This document shows, piece by piece, positions 1 through 7,184 of a DNA stretch of 12,165 nucleotides. A program made the position numbers and the translations under genes. A model generated the notes under the pieces. It was not told the origin of the DNA. It saw only the letters and a list, made by a program, of their open reading frames with translations, and ran no database searches. This stretch comes from Bacteroidales bacterium. GTDB taxonomy: Bacteria > Bacteroidota > Bacteroidia > Bacteroidales > BM520. Location of the stretch: NCBI GenBank assembly GCA_023230285.1, contig JALNXP010000045.1, positions 1 through 12,165 of the forward strand, read 5' to 3'. Within the stretch, counting starts at the first letter, position 1. Each line of letters opens with the position of its first letter.

Positions 1-1
1 A

Positions 2-79
2 TTGTCTGCGCATCCGGAAATGGAGGTTTATGTGATTTATCAAGATTATGATAATAATCTTACAATGAAAAAATTGTAA
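2..79 (+). CDS. C-terminal end of an unidentified protein (partial)
   Basis: A frame open from the left edge of the window ends at TAA 77-79 and encodes about 25 residues, finishing ...NNLTMKKL. The preceding part (HPEMEVYVIYQDYD) alternates hydrophobic and polar residues, as a beta-strand would. The tail is too short to assign a family. The other two forward frames stop earlier (frame 1 at 49-51, frame 3 at 33-35), so this one is the most plausible, helped by the hairpin that follows its stop codon. It may also be a chance open frame. Confidence 0.4.
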   Translation: MSAHPEMEVYVIYQDYDNNLTMKKL

Positions 80-80
80 A

Positions 81-116
81 GCAGCGTGTTGCGTCCCAAC
101 GGCACACACGCAATGC
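81..116. terminator. GC-rich hairpin after the upstream gene, possible terminator
   Basis: Two bases after the TAA at 77-79 lies an imperfect hairpin. GCA 81-83 pairs with TGC 114-116, GCGTGT 84-89 with ACACGC 106-111, and TGCGT 90-94 with the 99-104 side, leaving a CCCA loop (95-98) and small bulges at 101, 105 and 112-113. It is much richer in GC than its surroundings. The nearest T-run (131-136) is about 15 bases away, so it is not a textbook intrinsic terminator. It could also be a stabilising 3' structure of the upstream mRNA. Confidence 0.4.
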
Positions 117-139
117 TAATGAAATATACCTTTTTTATC

Positions 140-149
140 ATACCGGTAT
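140..149. promoter_or_regulatory. Perfect 10-bp palindrome ahead of the DedA promoter
   Basis: ATACCGGTAT is perfectly self-complementary and centred about 39 bases upstream of the start site expected from the -7 box at 170-177, a plausible place for a regulator. Part of it can instead pair as TATACC 125-130 with GGTATA 145-150. No family of regulator is recognised, and a 10-bp palindrome in AT-rich DNA can be chance. Confidence 0.25.
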
Positions 150-169
150 AAAATCTCACTTATTTTGTA

Positions 170-177
170 TAAATTTG
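170..177 (+). promoter_or_regulatory. Bacteroidota-type -7 box for the DedA gene
   Basis: TAAATTTG fits the TAnnTTTG consensus used by the Bacteroidota primary sigma factor and is followed by CAC, like the other promoters in this window. The start site would be near 184, giving a leader of about 60 bases before the ATG at 243. No clean TTTG -33 element sits 19-21 bases upstream. Confidence 0.55.
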
Positions 178-242
178 CACCGATTTTTATGATATGGCAT
201 TTTAATGTCATTTAAGGTTTTCTTTTATTATAATTTTTCGTT

Positions 243-1034
243 ATGAAAAAAATCTCTCTTTTATTAGTCTGTATATTTTTTGCAACTACTACTTTAAATA
301 CTGTTTATGCTTTAGGACAACAGCAGCCGACAGTAGAACACAAACTGCAATCAACAGATATGGCGGTTTCGACTGCCGAAACATCAGCAGCGGTTGAAAA
401 CAAAGGCGTTGTTGCTAATATTGTGGCGTGGTATATGAACAACATAAACTATGTTACACTAACTTTGTTGATGACTGTTGAAAGTTCTTTTATTCCGTTC
501 CCCTCCGAAGTTGTAGTGCCTCCGGCAGCATGGAAAGCGGCGCAAGGTGACATGAATATTTTTTTGGTGGTTTTATTTAGTACGCTTGGTGCATTACTCG
601 GAGCTTTAATTAATTATTTTTTATCTATATCTTTAGGACGTTTGGTTATCTATAAATTTGCAGATACACGCTTTGCGCATTTCTGCTTTATCAATAAAGA
701 AAAAGTAGAAAAAGCCGAGAATTATTTCGTCAAACATGGCAAATCTTCAACATTTATAGGACGTTTGGTGCCTGGCATACGACAACTGATTTCTATACCC
801 GCAGGATTGGCAAAAATGCCATTAAAGCAATTTATAGCTTTTACTACATTAGGCGCCGTTATCTGGAATGCTATTTTAGCAGTCCTTGGATATTGTCTCT
901 ATTCTCAACACGATTTATTGGAAAAATATTATCATGAACTTACAATTATTTTGTTAATTCTTGGTGTCTTATTCATCGCATATCTTGTATATAGCGGATT
1001 GAAAGGGAAAAATAAAAAAATAAACATGGTCTGA
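243..1034 (+). CDS. DedA-family (SNARE-associated/VTT domain) inner-membrane protein
   Basis: A 263-residue membrane protein of the DedA family, whose members are linked to undecaprenyl-phosphate or phospholipid translocation and membrane-potential homeostasis. The family core is clear: ESSFIPFPSEVV at 80-91 (E80, P85, E89), a glycine-rich hydrophobic segment at about 107-130, and GRLVPGIRQLISIPAG at 173-188 with R174, P177, R180 and P186, followed by hydrophobic helices at about 198-220 and 233-252. The first 55-60 residues are unusual: a signal-peptide-like segment (MKKISLLLVCIFFATT...) and a Q/T/S/A-rich linker before the core. ATG 243 fits the upstream promoter. The gene appears monocistronic, with purD having its own promoter. 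The family is certain; the transported lipid is not. Confidence 0.88.
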   Translation: MKKISLLLVCIFFATTTLNTVYALGQQQPTVEHKLQSTDMAVSTAETSAAVENKGVVANIVAWYMNNINYVTLTLLMTVESSFIPFPSEVVVPPAAWKAAQGDMNIFLVVLFSTLGALLGALINYFLSISLGRLVIYKFADTRFAHFCFINKEKVEKAENYFVKHGKSSTFIGRLVPGIRQLISIPAGLAKMPLKQFIAFTTLGAVIWNAILAVLGYCLYSQHDLLEKYYHELTIILLILGVLFIAYLVYSGLKGKNKKINMV

Positions 1035-1123
1035 TTACACGCCTAAACATTAAACAATTTTATCCGATACCAATAAATTTCAATATGATTTTTTTAGTCT
1101 ACGCATATTTGAAATATTTCGTG

Positions 1124-1131
1124 TATTTTTG
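1124..1131 (+). promoter_or_regulatory. -7 box for the purD operon
   Basis: TATTTTTG, followed by CAA, matches TAnnTTTG. Initiation near 1137 gives a leader of about 15 bases to the ATG at 1152. A TTTG at 1108-1111 is too close (12 bases) to be the -33 element. I see no PurR-type operator or purine riboswitch in 1035-1151. Confidence 0.6.
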
Positions 1132-1151
1132 CAAAATAATGTAAATAAAAA

Positions 1152-2429
1152 ATGATGAATGTATTACTTTTGGGTTCAGGCGGGCGTGAGCATGCAATTG
1201 CCTATAAAATAAGTCAAAGCAAACAACTGACAAAATTATATGTTGCACCGGGTAATGGCGGAACTTCAACTATTGCTACAAATGTGGCTATTAATTTATC
1301 TGATTTTGAAGATATTAGTAAATTTATTTCCATAAATAATATTGATATGCTGATAGTCGGTCCCGAAGCACCTCTCGCTGATGGCATTGTCGACTTTTTA
1401 CAAGCAAAAGATTGTCACAAATATCTGAAAATAATTGGTCCGAAAAAAGCCGGCGCAAAAATAGAAAGTAGCAAAAATTTCTCGAAACATTTTATGATAC
1501 GGCATAATATTCCGACTGCAAAATATCAATCTTTTACACAAGAAAATATTGACGAAGGATATAAGTTTTTGGAATCTTTAAAAGCTCCTTACGTACTTAA
1601 AGCTGACGGACTTGCTGCAGGAAAAGGTGTTTTGATATTAGACAATATTGATGAAGCAAAAGCGGAACTTAAAGAGATGCTTTGTAATGATAAATTCGGT
1701 AAATCCGGAACTACTGTCGTCATAGAAGAATTTTTGAAGGGTATTGAGTTGTCTGTTTTTATAATAACTGACGGCAAACATTATCTTATCCTGCCGGAGG
1801 CAAAAGATTATAAACGTATCGGCGAGCATGATACCGGTCTTAATACCGGAGGTATGGGGGCTGTTTCTCCTGTCCCATTTGCCAATAAAGAGTTTATGCG
1901 TAAAGTTGAAAATCAAATTATTATTCCGACAATCAACGGTTTAACTAAAGATGAGATAGACTATACAGGTTTTATATTTTTTGGATTGATTAATTGTAAC
2001 GGAAATCCTTACGTTATAGAATACAATTGTCGTATGGGCGACCCCGAAACAGAATCTGTATTTCCACGTATTGAAAACGATATTTTAGATATATTTAATG
2101 CTGCCGCCAACAAACAACTTGACACTGAAAAGTTGGTTATCAGCGATAAAACGGCTGCAACAGTTATGCTTACAGCTCAAGGCTATCCCGATGCTTATAA
2201 TAAAGGAATGCCTATAAGTATTAATACAAATTATCCATTGATATTTCATGCAGGTACAAAAATAAACAACGACACACTTGTATCAAACGGCGGACGCGTT
2301 ATTGCTGCTACTGCTTTCGGAAATTCTGTCGCAGAGGCTTTTTGTAACGCATACAAAATTGCCGATGAAATAAACTTCAACGGAAAATATTGCAGACATG
2401 ACCTCGGAAAAGATTTAATCGACATGTAA
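1152..2429 (+). CDS. purD: Phosphoribosylamine--glycine ligase (GARS)
   Basis: GARS catalyses the second step of de novo purine synthesis: it joins glycine to 5-phosphoribosylamine using ATP, in the cytoplasm. The 425 residues are the normal length for a monofunctional enzyme. Visible in order: the N-terminal GSGGREHA (8-15), GPEAPLADG (70-78), the ATP-grasp ADGLAAGKGV (151-160), NTGGMGA (231-237) and the family signature around EYNCRMGDPETE (290-301), which supplies metal-binding and ATP-binding residues, then the C-terminal domain with SNGGRV (378-383). Translation starts at ATG 1152 or the adjacent ATG 1155; the A-rich leader gives no Shine-Dalgarno evidence to choose. It is the first gene of an operon with the membrane protein at 2431 and rnhB. 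No other pur gene is in the window. Confidence 0.98.
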   Translation: MMNVLLLGSGGREHAIAYKISQSKQLTKLYVAPGNGGTSTIATNVAINLSDFEDISKFISINNIDMLIVGPEAPLADGIVDFLQAKDCHKYLKIIGPKKAGAKIESSKNFSKHFMIRHNIPTAKYQSFTQENIDEGYKFLESLKAPYVLKADGLAAGKGVLILDNIDEAKAELKEMLCNDKFGKSGTTVVIEEFLKGIELSVFIITDGKHYLILPEAKDYKRIGEHDTGLNTGGMGAVSPVPFANKEFMRKVENQIIIPTINGLTKDEIDYTGFIFFGLINCNGNPYVIEYNCRMGDPETESVFPRIENDILDIFNAAANKQLDTEKLVISDKTAATVMLTAQGYPDAYNKGMPISINTNYPLIFHAGTKINNDTLVSNGGRVIAATAFGNSVAEAFCNAYKIADEINFNGKYCRHDLGKDLIDM

Positions 2430-2430
2430 A

Positions 2431-3393
2431 ATGCTTGTCAAATTCTTTCGCAAAACATATCCGATTAATATTATTGTGCTGTTCCTTATCACAGTAGGAT
2501 CGCAAATATTATGTATCTTACAGCATAAATTTATACTACCGGATACAATGGCACCTTTAACAAAGTTGTTATACACTGTATTTTGCTTCTCGCCATTATT
2601 ATCTTCATGCCTCCTTATGTTGATACTGTTTGCTTGTTTGCAATATACAAATGTAATAAACAAAGCAAATATTCTGATATCAAAAACTTCATTACTCCCA
2701 CCGGCGGTTTTTGCAATGCTGTTCGGCTGCGGTTTGTATAACACAACATTACTGCCTTGCCTGTTTATTCTTATCAGCATGAACAAAGTGTTTAACTCTG
2801 CCGACCAGCAATCTTACCCCGAAAACGACTATACTGCTGCCGGATTTATGACGGCTTTGGCTACATTGGCTAATTATCACGCTGCTATTACCTTGCTGCT
2901 TATATTACTGTCAATTTTTATTTTACATTCATACAAAATAAAATATGTGGTTATAACTGTTTTGGGATTTATTTTACCAATAATAGTGTGGATTTTTATA
3001 TTGTACCTGAACAATAATTTTTGCGAAATTCAAAATGTAATTGCTTCCTTTAATTTCAAATTAGATTTTTTCAAATCTAATCTAATCGGAATACAACTGT
3101 TTTACTATATCTATCTGATTGCTTTGATGATAATTACCGTCTTCTTTATTATCACTAAGTTGTATGAAGTTACGATTGCAATTCGCAACAAATTTTCATT
3201 ATTAATTCTATACATATTATTAACGATTGTCGTTTCATTGTTCTCTAAAGAAGCTATCATGGTGTTGTATTTAGCATTTCCGGCTTTAGCAATTCTCTTA
3301 TCATATTTTTTAGTACATATTAAAAGATTTTATGCAGAATTATATTTTACATTGATAACAATTATTCCATTAATTATTTATGCTTTTCTCTGA
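2431..3393 (+). CDS. DUF6427-like polytopic inner-membrane protein
   Basis: A 320-residue, very hydrophobic protein with roughly eight to ten membrane segments, for example at about 12-31, 45-70, 90-116, 134-165, 172-192, 221-243, 255-270, 273-294 and 302-320. I see no catalytic motif. Length, topology and position suggest the Bacteroidota-restricted DUF6427 family, whose function is unknown; that assignment is from pattern memory and needs a profile search. The ATG at 2431 comes one base after the purD stop (2427-2429), and the 3' end overlaps rnhB by 14 bases, so it is cotranscribed and probably translationally coupled. It could be a permease-like or glycosyltransferase-like membrane protein, but no extracytoplasmic catalytic loop is visible. 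Confidence 0.75.
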   Translation: MLVKFFRKTYPINIIVLFLITVGSQILCILQHKFILPDTMAPLTKLLYTVFCFSPLLSSCLLMLILFACLQYTNVINKANILISKTSLLPPAVFAMLFGCGLYNTTLLPCLFILISMNKVFNSADQQSYPENDYTAAGFMTALATLANYHAAITLLLILLSIFILHSYKIKYVVITVLGFILPIIVWIFILYLNNNFCEIQNVIASFNFKLDFFKSNLIGIQLFYYIYLIALMIITVFFIITKLYEVTIAIRNKFSLLILYILLTIVVSLFSKEAIMVLYLAFPALAILLSYFLVHIKRFYAELYFTLITIIPLIIYAFL

Positions 3394-3973
3394 TTTTGAA
3401 GATTATTCCGTTATTGCCGGTTGTGATGAAGCCGGAAGAGGCTGTTTGGCGGGACCTGTCTTTGCAGCAGCTGTAATTTTACCACTTAATTTAGAAATTC
3501 AAGGGTTAGATGATTCTAAGAAGTTATCTGAAAAACAAAGGTATAAATTGCGAGATGTGATAATTGACAAAGCATTATCTTATAATGTCGCTTCAGTCGA
3601 TAACTTGGAAATCGATGCTACCAATATTCTGAAAGCATCTATAACAGCAATGCACAGAGCGTTAGACGGATTAAAAATTTCTCCGGAGATAATACTTGTA
3701 GATGGTAATAAATTTTACGAGTACAACAAAATTCCTCATAGATGTATAATAAAAGGTGACGGATTATACTCATGTATAGCAGCTGCTTCGGTGTTGGCTA
3801 AAACTTTTAGAGATGACTATATGCAGCAAATAGATAAAGAATATCCTGTCTATCTTTGGAAACAAAACAAAGGCTATCCGACACAAGCCCACACTGCCGC
3901 AATTATAGAATACGGCTACAGCCCTTATCATAGAAAAACATTCGCAGTGCCAACACAATTAAAACTGTTTTAA
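3380..3973 (+). CDS. rnhB: Ribonuclease HII
   Basis: RNase HII cuts the RNA strand of RNA/DNA hybrids and starts removal of single ribonucleotides misincorporated into DNA. The 197-residue protein has the family signature CDEAGRGCLAGPV (15-27), GLDDSKKLS (42-50), ILVDGN (105-110), IKGDG (124-128) and SCIAAASVLAKTFRD (131-145). The four expected metal-binding acids are D16, E17, D108 and D127, so the enzyme looks intact. The ATG at 3380 lies inside the end of the preceding gene (14-base overlap, different frame), and it leaves the usual dozen or so residues before the DEAGRG motif. It is the last gene of the purD operon. No hairpin terminator is evident after its stop. Confidence 0.97.
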   Translation: MLFSDFEDYSVIAGCDEAGRGCLAGPVFAAAVILPLNLEIQGLDDSKKLSEKQRYKLRDVIIDKALSYNVASVDNLEIDATNILKASITAMHRALDGLKISPEIILVDGNKFYEYNKIPHRCIIKGDGLYSCIAAASVLAKTFRDDYMQQIDKEYPVYLWKQNKGYPTQAHTAAIIEYGYSPYHRKTFAVPTQLKLF

Positions 3974-4004
3974 TGTTTATATCTCCCTTTTGAAAATTAA
4001 ATGT

Positions 4005-4012
4005 TATATTTG
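4005..4012 (+). promoter_or_regulatory. -7 box for the lipoprotein/symporter operon
   Basis: TATATTTG, followed by CAG, matches TAnnTTTG. Initiation near 4018 leaves about 13 bases to ATG 4031. Because the box lies just downstream of an in-frame ATG at 4001, that upstream ATG would not be in the mRNA. A TTTG at 3989-3992 is only 12 bases away, too close for the -33 element. Confidence 0.58.
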
Positions 4013-4030
4013 CAGTCGATTAAAAAAAAC

Positions 4031-4603
4031 ATGATGAAAAAATTTTTATCCCTTATAATTATTTGCATTGCATTTACTTCCTGCGATGTTTTAACCCAAA
4101 TTCAACAAACCATAGCTTTAAAAAATTGTAATTTTGCACTTGATAAAGTAAAAAGTGTAAGTGTTGCCGGCATTGATGTTTCAAAAAATACACAGTTGAC
4201 AATCGCAAATATAGCTACTTTAACCAATGCTCTGCTAAATAAAAAGTTACCGTTTTCAACTACTGTTCAGATGGCAGTTGAAAACCCCGGCGACTTACAA
4301 GCCCGCATGGGAAGTTTTGACTGGATTTGCGCCATAGACGGACAAGACATAGTTAATGGAACTATAAACACTGTTTATACTATTGCGGCAAAATCAGAAA
4401 CGAATGTGCCATTATCAATCAATGTCGATATTTTCGAGATATTTTCCAATCAGGGCATTGAAGCAATCAAGACTTTTGCTACAAGCTTGTCCGCCCCTGA
4501 AGATTTTCTGTCGCATATAGGTATAAGAATAAAGCCGTCAATTACCGTAGGCAGCACACAATTGCAATATCCGGATTACATAACATTAAAATTGAAAAAT
4601 TAA
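4031..4603 (+). CDS. Small predicted lipoprotein with an LEA-2/WHy-like beta fold
   Basis: About 190 residues starting at ATG 4031 (or 4034). The N-terminus is a lipoprotein signal: two lysines, the hydrophobic run FLSLIIICIAF, and a lipobox ending FTSC with the acylated cysteine at residue 18. The mature part is predicted beta-rich, with DVSKNTQLTIANIA, PFSTTVQMAVENPGD and NVPLSINVDIFEIF. The VENP motif and alternating strands resemble LEA-2/WHy domains, but that is inference. The upstream in-frame ATG at 4001 would put ten extra residues before the signal peptide and lies ahead of the -7 box, so I reject it. Probably anchored in the envelope; function unknown. No promoter is visible between it and the symporter 34 bases downstream. 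Confidence 0.8.
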   Translation: MMKKFLSLIIICIAFTSCDVLTQIQQTIALKNCNFALDKVKSVSVAGIDVSKNTQLTIANIATLTNALLNKKLPFSTTVQMAVENPGDLQARMGSFDWICAIDGQDIVNGTINTVYTIAAKSETNVPLSINVDIFEIFSNQGIEAIKTFATSLSAPEDFLSHIGIRIKPSITVGSTQLQYPDYITLKLKN

Positions 4604-4637
4604 CATAAAACAAAATATAAACTTTATAACTACCAAT

Positions 4638-6239
4638 ATGGCGACATTTTCTACATTAGACCTTTGTATTTTTATAGGATATATTGTTATCATAGTCGGC
4701 TTAGGGCTATGGATAGGCAGAAGAAAAAAATCGGAAGAAACATCCACCGACTATTTTCTTGCCGGCAATAAGTTGACATGGTGGGCAATAGGTGCTTCAC
4801 TTATAGCTGCCAATATTTCGGCAGAGCAGATGATAGGCATGTCCGGCTCCGGTTTTAAAATCGGTCTCGGCATCGCTTCTTATGAATGGATGGCGGCAAT
4901 AACGCTTATATTAGTCGCAAAATTCATAATGCCTGTCTTTTTAAAAAAGAAAATATATACTATGCCGCAATTTCTTGAACAACGCTTCGATGGACGTGTC
5001 AAGACCGCAATGGCAGCATTTTGGTTAGTGGTTTATGTTTTTGTCAATTTAACATCTATCTTGTACCTTGGCGCACTCGCCCTCGAAAATATCATGGGAA
5101 TACCGATGAGCTACGGAATAATCGGACTTGCCTGCTTTGCCGCCGCCTATTCTATTTACGGCGGACTTAAATCGGTGGCATGGACAGACATTATCCAAGT
5201 AGTCTTACTTATTGGCGGCGGACTTGCTACTACTTATATAGCTTTAAACCTTGTCTCAGACGGCAACGGCATCATCGCCGGCTTAAAAGATTTATTGAAC
5301 GGCGTTACTCACGATAAATTCGATATGATTTTATCAAAAGATAATCCTAATTATAAAGATTTACCCGGAATAGGTGTCATCATAGGCGGATTATGGATAG
5401 CAAATATCTCGTATTGGGGCTTTAATCAGTATATTATACAAAGAAGCCTCGCTGCAAAAAATTTACAGGAAGCACAAAAAGGAATGGTATTTGCCGGCTT
5501 CCTTAAACTTTTAATCCCTATAATAGTGGTAATCCCCGGCATAGCCGCTTTTTATCTGAACAGCATCGGTAAAATACAAATGCCTGTCGAAAACGGAGTT
5601 ATAAATAATGACGCCGCTTATCCCCTACTCGTCAACCTGCTGCCTGCCGGCATTAAAGGCTTAGCTTTCGCCGCACTTACAGCCGCTATCGTTTCTTCAT
5701 TGGCTTCTATGCTGAACTCTACTTCAACAATATTTACACTCGACATCTATAAACCTTATATCAATAAAACTGCTTCTGAAAAAAAATTGGTGAACGTAGG
5801 TAGATTGACCTCTCTCATCGCTTTGCTGATAGCTATTTGTACTGCTCGACCATTACTCGGAAATCTTGATCAAGCTTTCCAATATATTCAAGAATTTACC
5901 GGCTTCGTATCACCGGGCGTTTGCGCCATATTCCTGCTCGGCATCTTCTGGAAAAAAATGTCGCCAAACGCTGCCCTATGGTGCGCTATCCTGACTTTCG
6001 TATTCTCTACACTGTTCAAAGTATTCCTGCCTTCTCTGCCGTTTATGGACAGAATGGGCATAGTGTTCCTGATACTTTGCGTAATAGCCATCATTATCAG
6101 CTACATCGACAATAAAGGTAAAAATGACCCTAAAGCTATAACTATTAATAAAAGCATTTTCCACACTTCAACATCTTTTAACGTGTGGTCCATAATAATT
6201 ACTGCCATAGTGGCTGCGTTATATATAATATTCTGGTAA
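4638..6239 (+). CDS. Sodium/sugar symporter of the SSS family, vSGLT-like
   Basis: A 533-residue solute:sodium symporter closely resembling the Vibrio galactose transporter vSGLT along its whole length, with about 14 membrane helices in the inner membrane. Counterparts of vSGLT's sugar-contacting residues, as I recall them, all appear present: Q64 and E83 (NISAEQMIGMSG, SYEWM), N256, gate Y259 (ANISYWGFNQY), K290 (GFLK) and Q418 (QYIQEF). Sodium-site counterparts are A57, I60, A350, S353 and S354. This supports transport of a hexose such as galactose or glucose, though related porters carry other solutes. It sits between the lipoprotein and the radical SAM gene, 12 bases before the latter. 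Codons are visibly richer in G and C (GCC, GGC, CTC) than in its neighbours. No sugar-catabolism gene is adjacent. Confidence 0.92.
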   Translation: MATFSTLDLCIFIGYIVIIVGLGLWIGRRKKSEETSTDYFLAGNKLTWWAIGASLIAANISAEQMIGMSGSGFKIGLGIASYEWMAAITLILVAKFIMPVFLKKKIYTMPQFLEQRFDGRVKTAMAAFWLVVYVFVNLTSILYLGALALENIMGIPMSYGIIGLACFAAAYSIYGGLKSVAWTDIIQVVLLIGGGLATTYIALNLVSDGNGIIAGLKDLLNGVTHDKFDMILSKDNPNYKDLPGIGVIIGGLWIANISYWGFNQYIIQRSLAAKNLQEAQKGMVFAGFLKLLIPIIVVIPGIAAFYLNSIGKIQMPVENGVINNDAAYPLLVNLLPAGIKGLAFAALTAAIVSSLASMLNSTSTIFTLDIYKPYINKTASEKKLVNVGRLTSLIALLIAICTARPLLGNLDQAFQYIQEFTGFVSPGVCAIFLLGIFWKKMSPNAALWCAILTFVFSTLFKVFLPSLPFMDRMGIVFLILCVIAIIISYIDNKGKNDPKAITINKSIFHTSTSFNVWSIIITAIVAALYIIFW

Positions 6240-6251
6240 ATCAAATAAATA

Positions 6252-7148
6252 ATGCTTTGCAATAATTGCTATAGAAAATGTAATGTCGACAGAACTCTGA
6301 AAACAGGATTCTGTAAAATCGATGATAAAATATACGTCTCAGCTATCTGCATTCACAAAGGCGAAGAACCTGTAATTGTTGGTAAATCAGGTATATGCAA
6401 CGTCTTCTTCGACCATTGTAATCTGCAATGTATCTATTGCCAAAATTATCAAATCAGTTGTAATAATGTTGATATTTCCAATAATTTAATTTCTGCCGAT
6501 AAATGCGTAGAAAAAATTAAACAATTACTCGACAGTGGCACTAAAATGTTGGGACTTGTCTCTCCTACTCCATACGTAGATAATATATATGAAATCGTCA
6601 ATAAATTGAACAGCGACAATTATTTTCCAAGGATAGTTTACAATACTAACGCTTACGATACTGTCGAAATAATTAAAAAATTGAAAGATATTGTGGATAT
6701 TTATCTGCCTGATTACAAATATGGCAGCTACGATTTATGCAAATCATTATCCAATGCGCCTGATTATCCTGACACAGCTCTCGAAGCTATAAAAGAGATG
6801 TATAAACAAAAAGGTCGTAAAATAATATTAGATGAAGATAATTTAGCTGTGTCTGGCTTGATAATCAGGCATTTGGTATTACCCGGACATGTAGAAAATT
6901 CTAAATCGGCTTTGTTCAATATAGCTTTTGAAATTTCTAACAAGGTAAATATCTCTCTGATGTCACAATATTATCCTGTGTACAAATCTTTTGAATATCC
7001 TGAACTGTCGAGAAAGCTCACAGCGGAAGAATATAACGAAGTTTTGGATTATATGTCGGAACTTGGACTTGAGAATGGCTGGATACAGGAAGTCGAGAGT
7101 TCGGATTGCTATAAACCGGATTTTACGACAACTGAAGTATTTAAATAA
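6252..7148 (+). CDS. Radical SAM protein of the PflX/COG1313 type
   Basis: A 298-residue radical SAM protein. The [4Fe-4S]/AdoMet motif CNLQCIYC is at 56-63 (C56, C60, C63). SPTPY (104-108), DIYLPDYKYG (149-158), SNAPDY (167-172), IIRHLVLPGH (204-213) and SLMSQYYP match the uncharacterised COG1313 (PflX-like) group. An additional N-terminal cluster, CNNCYRKC...GFC (C3, C6, C10, C21), could bind zinc or a second iron-sulfur cluster. The group is named for similarity to pyruvate formate-lyase activases, but its substrate is not established, and no glycyl-radical enzyme gene is present here. The gene starts 12 bases after the symporter stop, so cotranscription is likely. It is convergent with the beta-barrel gene downstream. 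Confidence 0.9.
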   Translation: MLCNNCYRKCNVDRTLKTGFCKIDDKIYVSAICIHKGEEPVIVGKSGICNVFFDHCNLQCIYCQNYQISCNNVDISNNLISADKCVEKIKQLLDSGTKMLGLVSPTPYVDNIYEIVNKLNSDNYFPRIVYNTNAYDTVEIIKKLKDIVDIYLPDYKYGSYDLCKSLSNAPDYPDTALEAIKEMYKQKGRKIILDEDNLAVSGLIIRHLVLPGHVENSKSALFNIAFEISNKVNISLMSQYYPVYKSFEYPELSRKLTAEEYNEVLDYMSELGLENGWIQEVESSDCYKPDFTTTEVFK

Positions 7149-7184
7149 GGTATAACAACGACAGGCTTCATTGCATATTGTAGA

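Noticed and set aside
2415..2786. Open minus-strand frame of 123 codons across the purD end and the start of the membrane-protein gene
   Set aside because: It is antisense to two well-supported coding regions, has no promoter or recognisable domain, and reads as low-complexity shadow sequence.
3061..3080. 8-bp inverted repeat with 4-base loop inside the DUF6427-like gene
   Set aside because: It lies mid-gene in very AT-rich codons (KLDFFKSNL), has no T-run, and is likely chance.
4001..4030. Upstream ATG of the lipoprotein at 4001
   Set aside because: It precedes the -7 box at 4005-4012, so it would not be transcribed from that promoter, and the lipoprotein signal begins at 4031/4034.
5888..6164. 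Several 60-70 codon frames on both strands inside the symporter gene
   Set aside because: They are shadows of the symporter reading frame, without starts, promoters or domain signals of their own.
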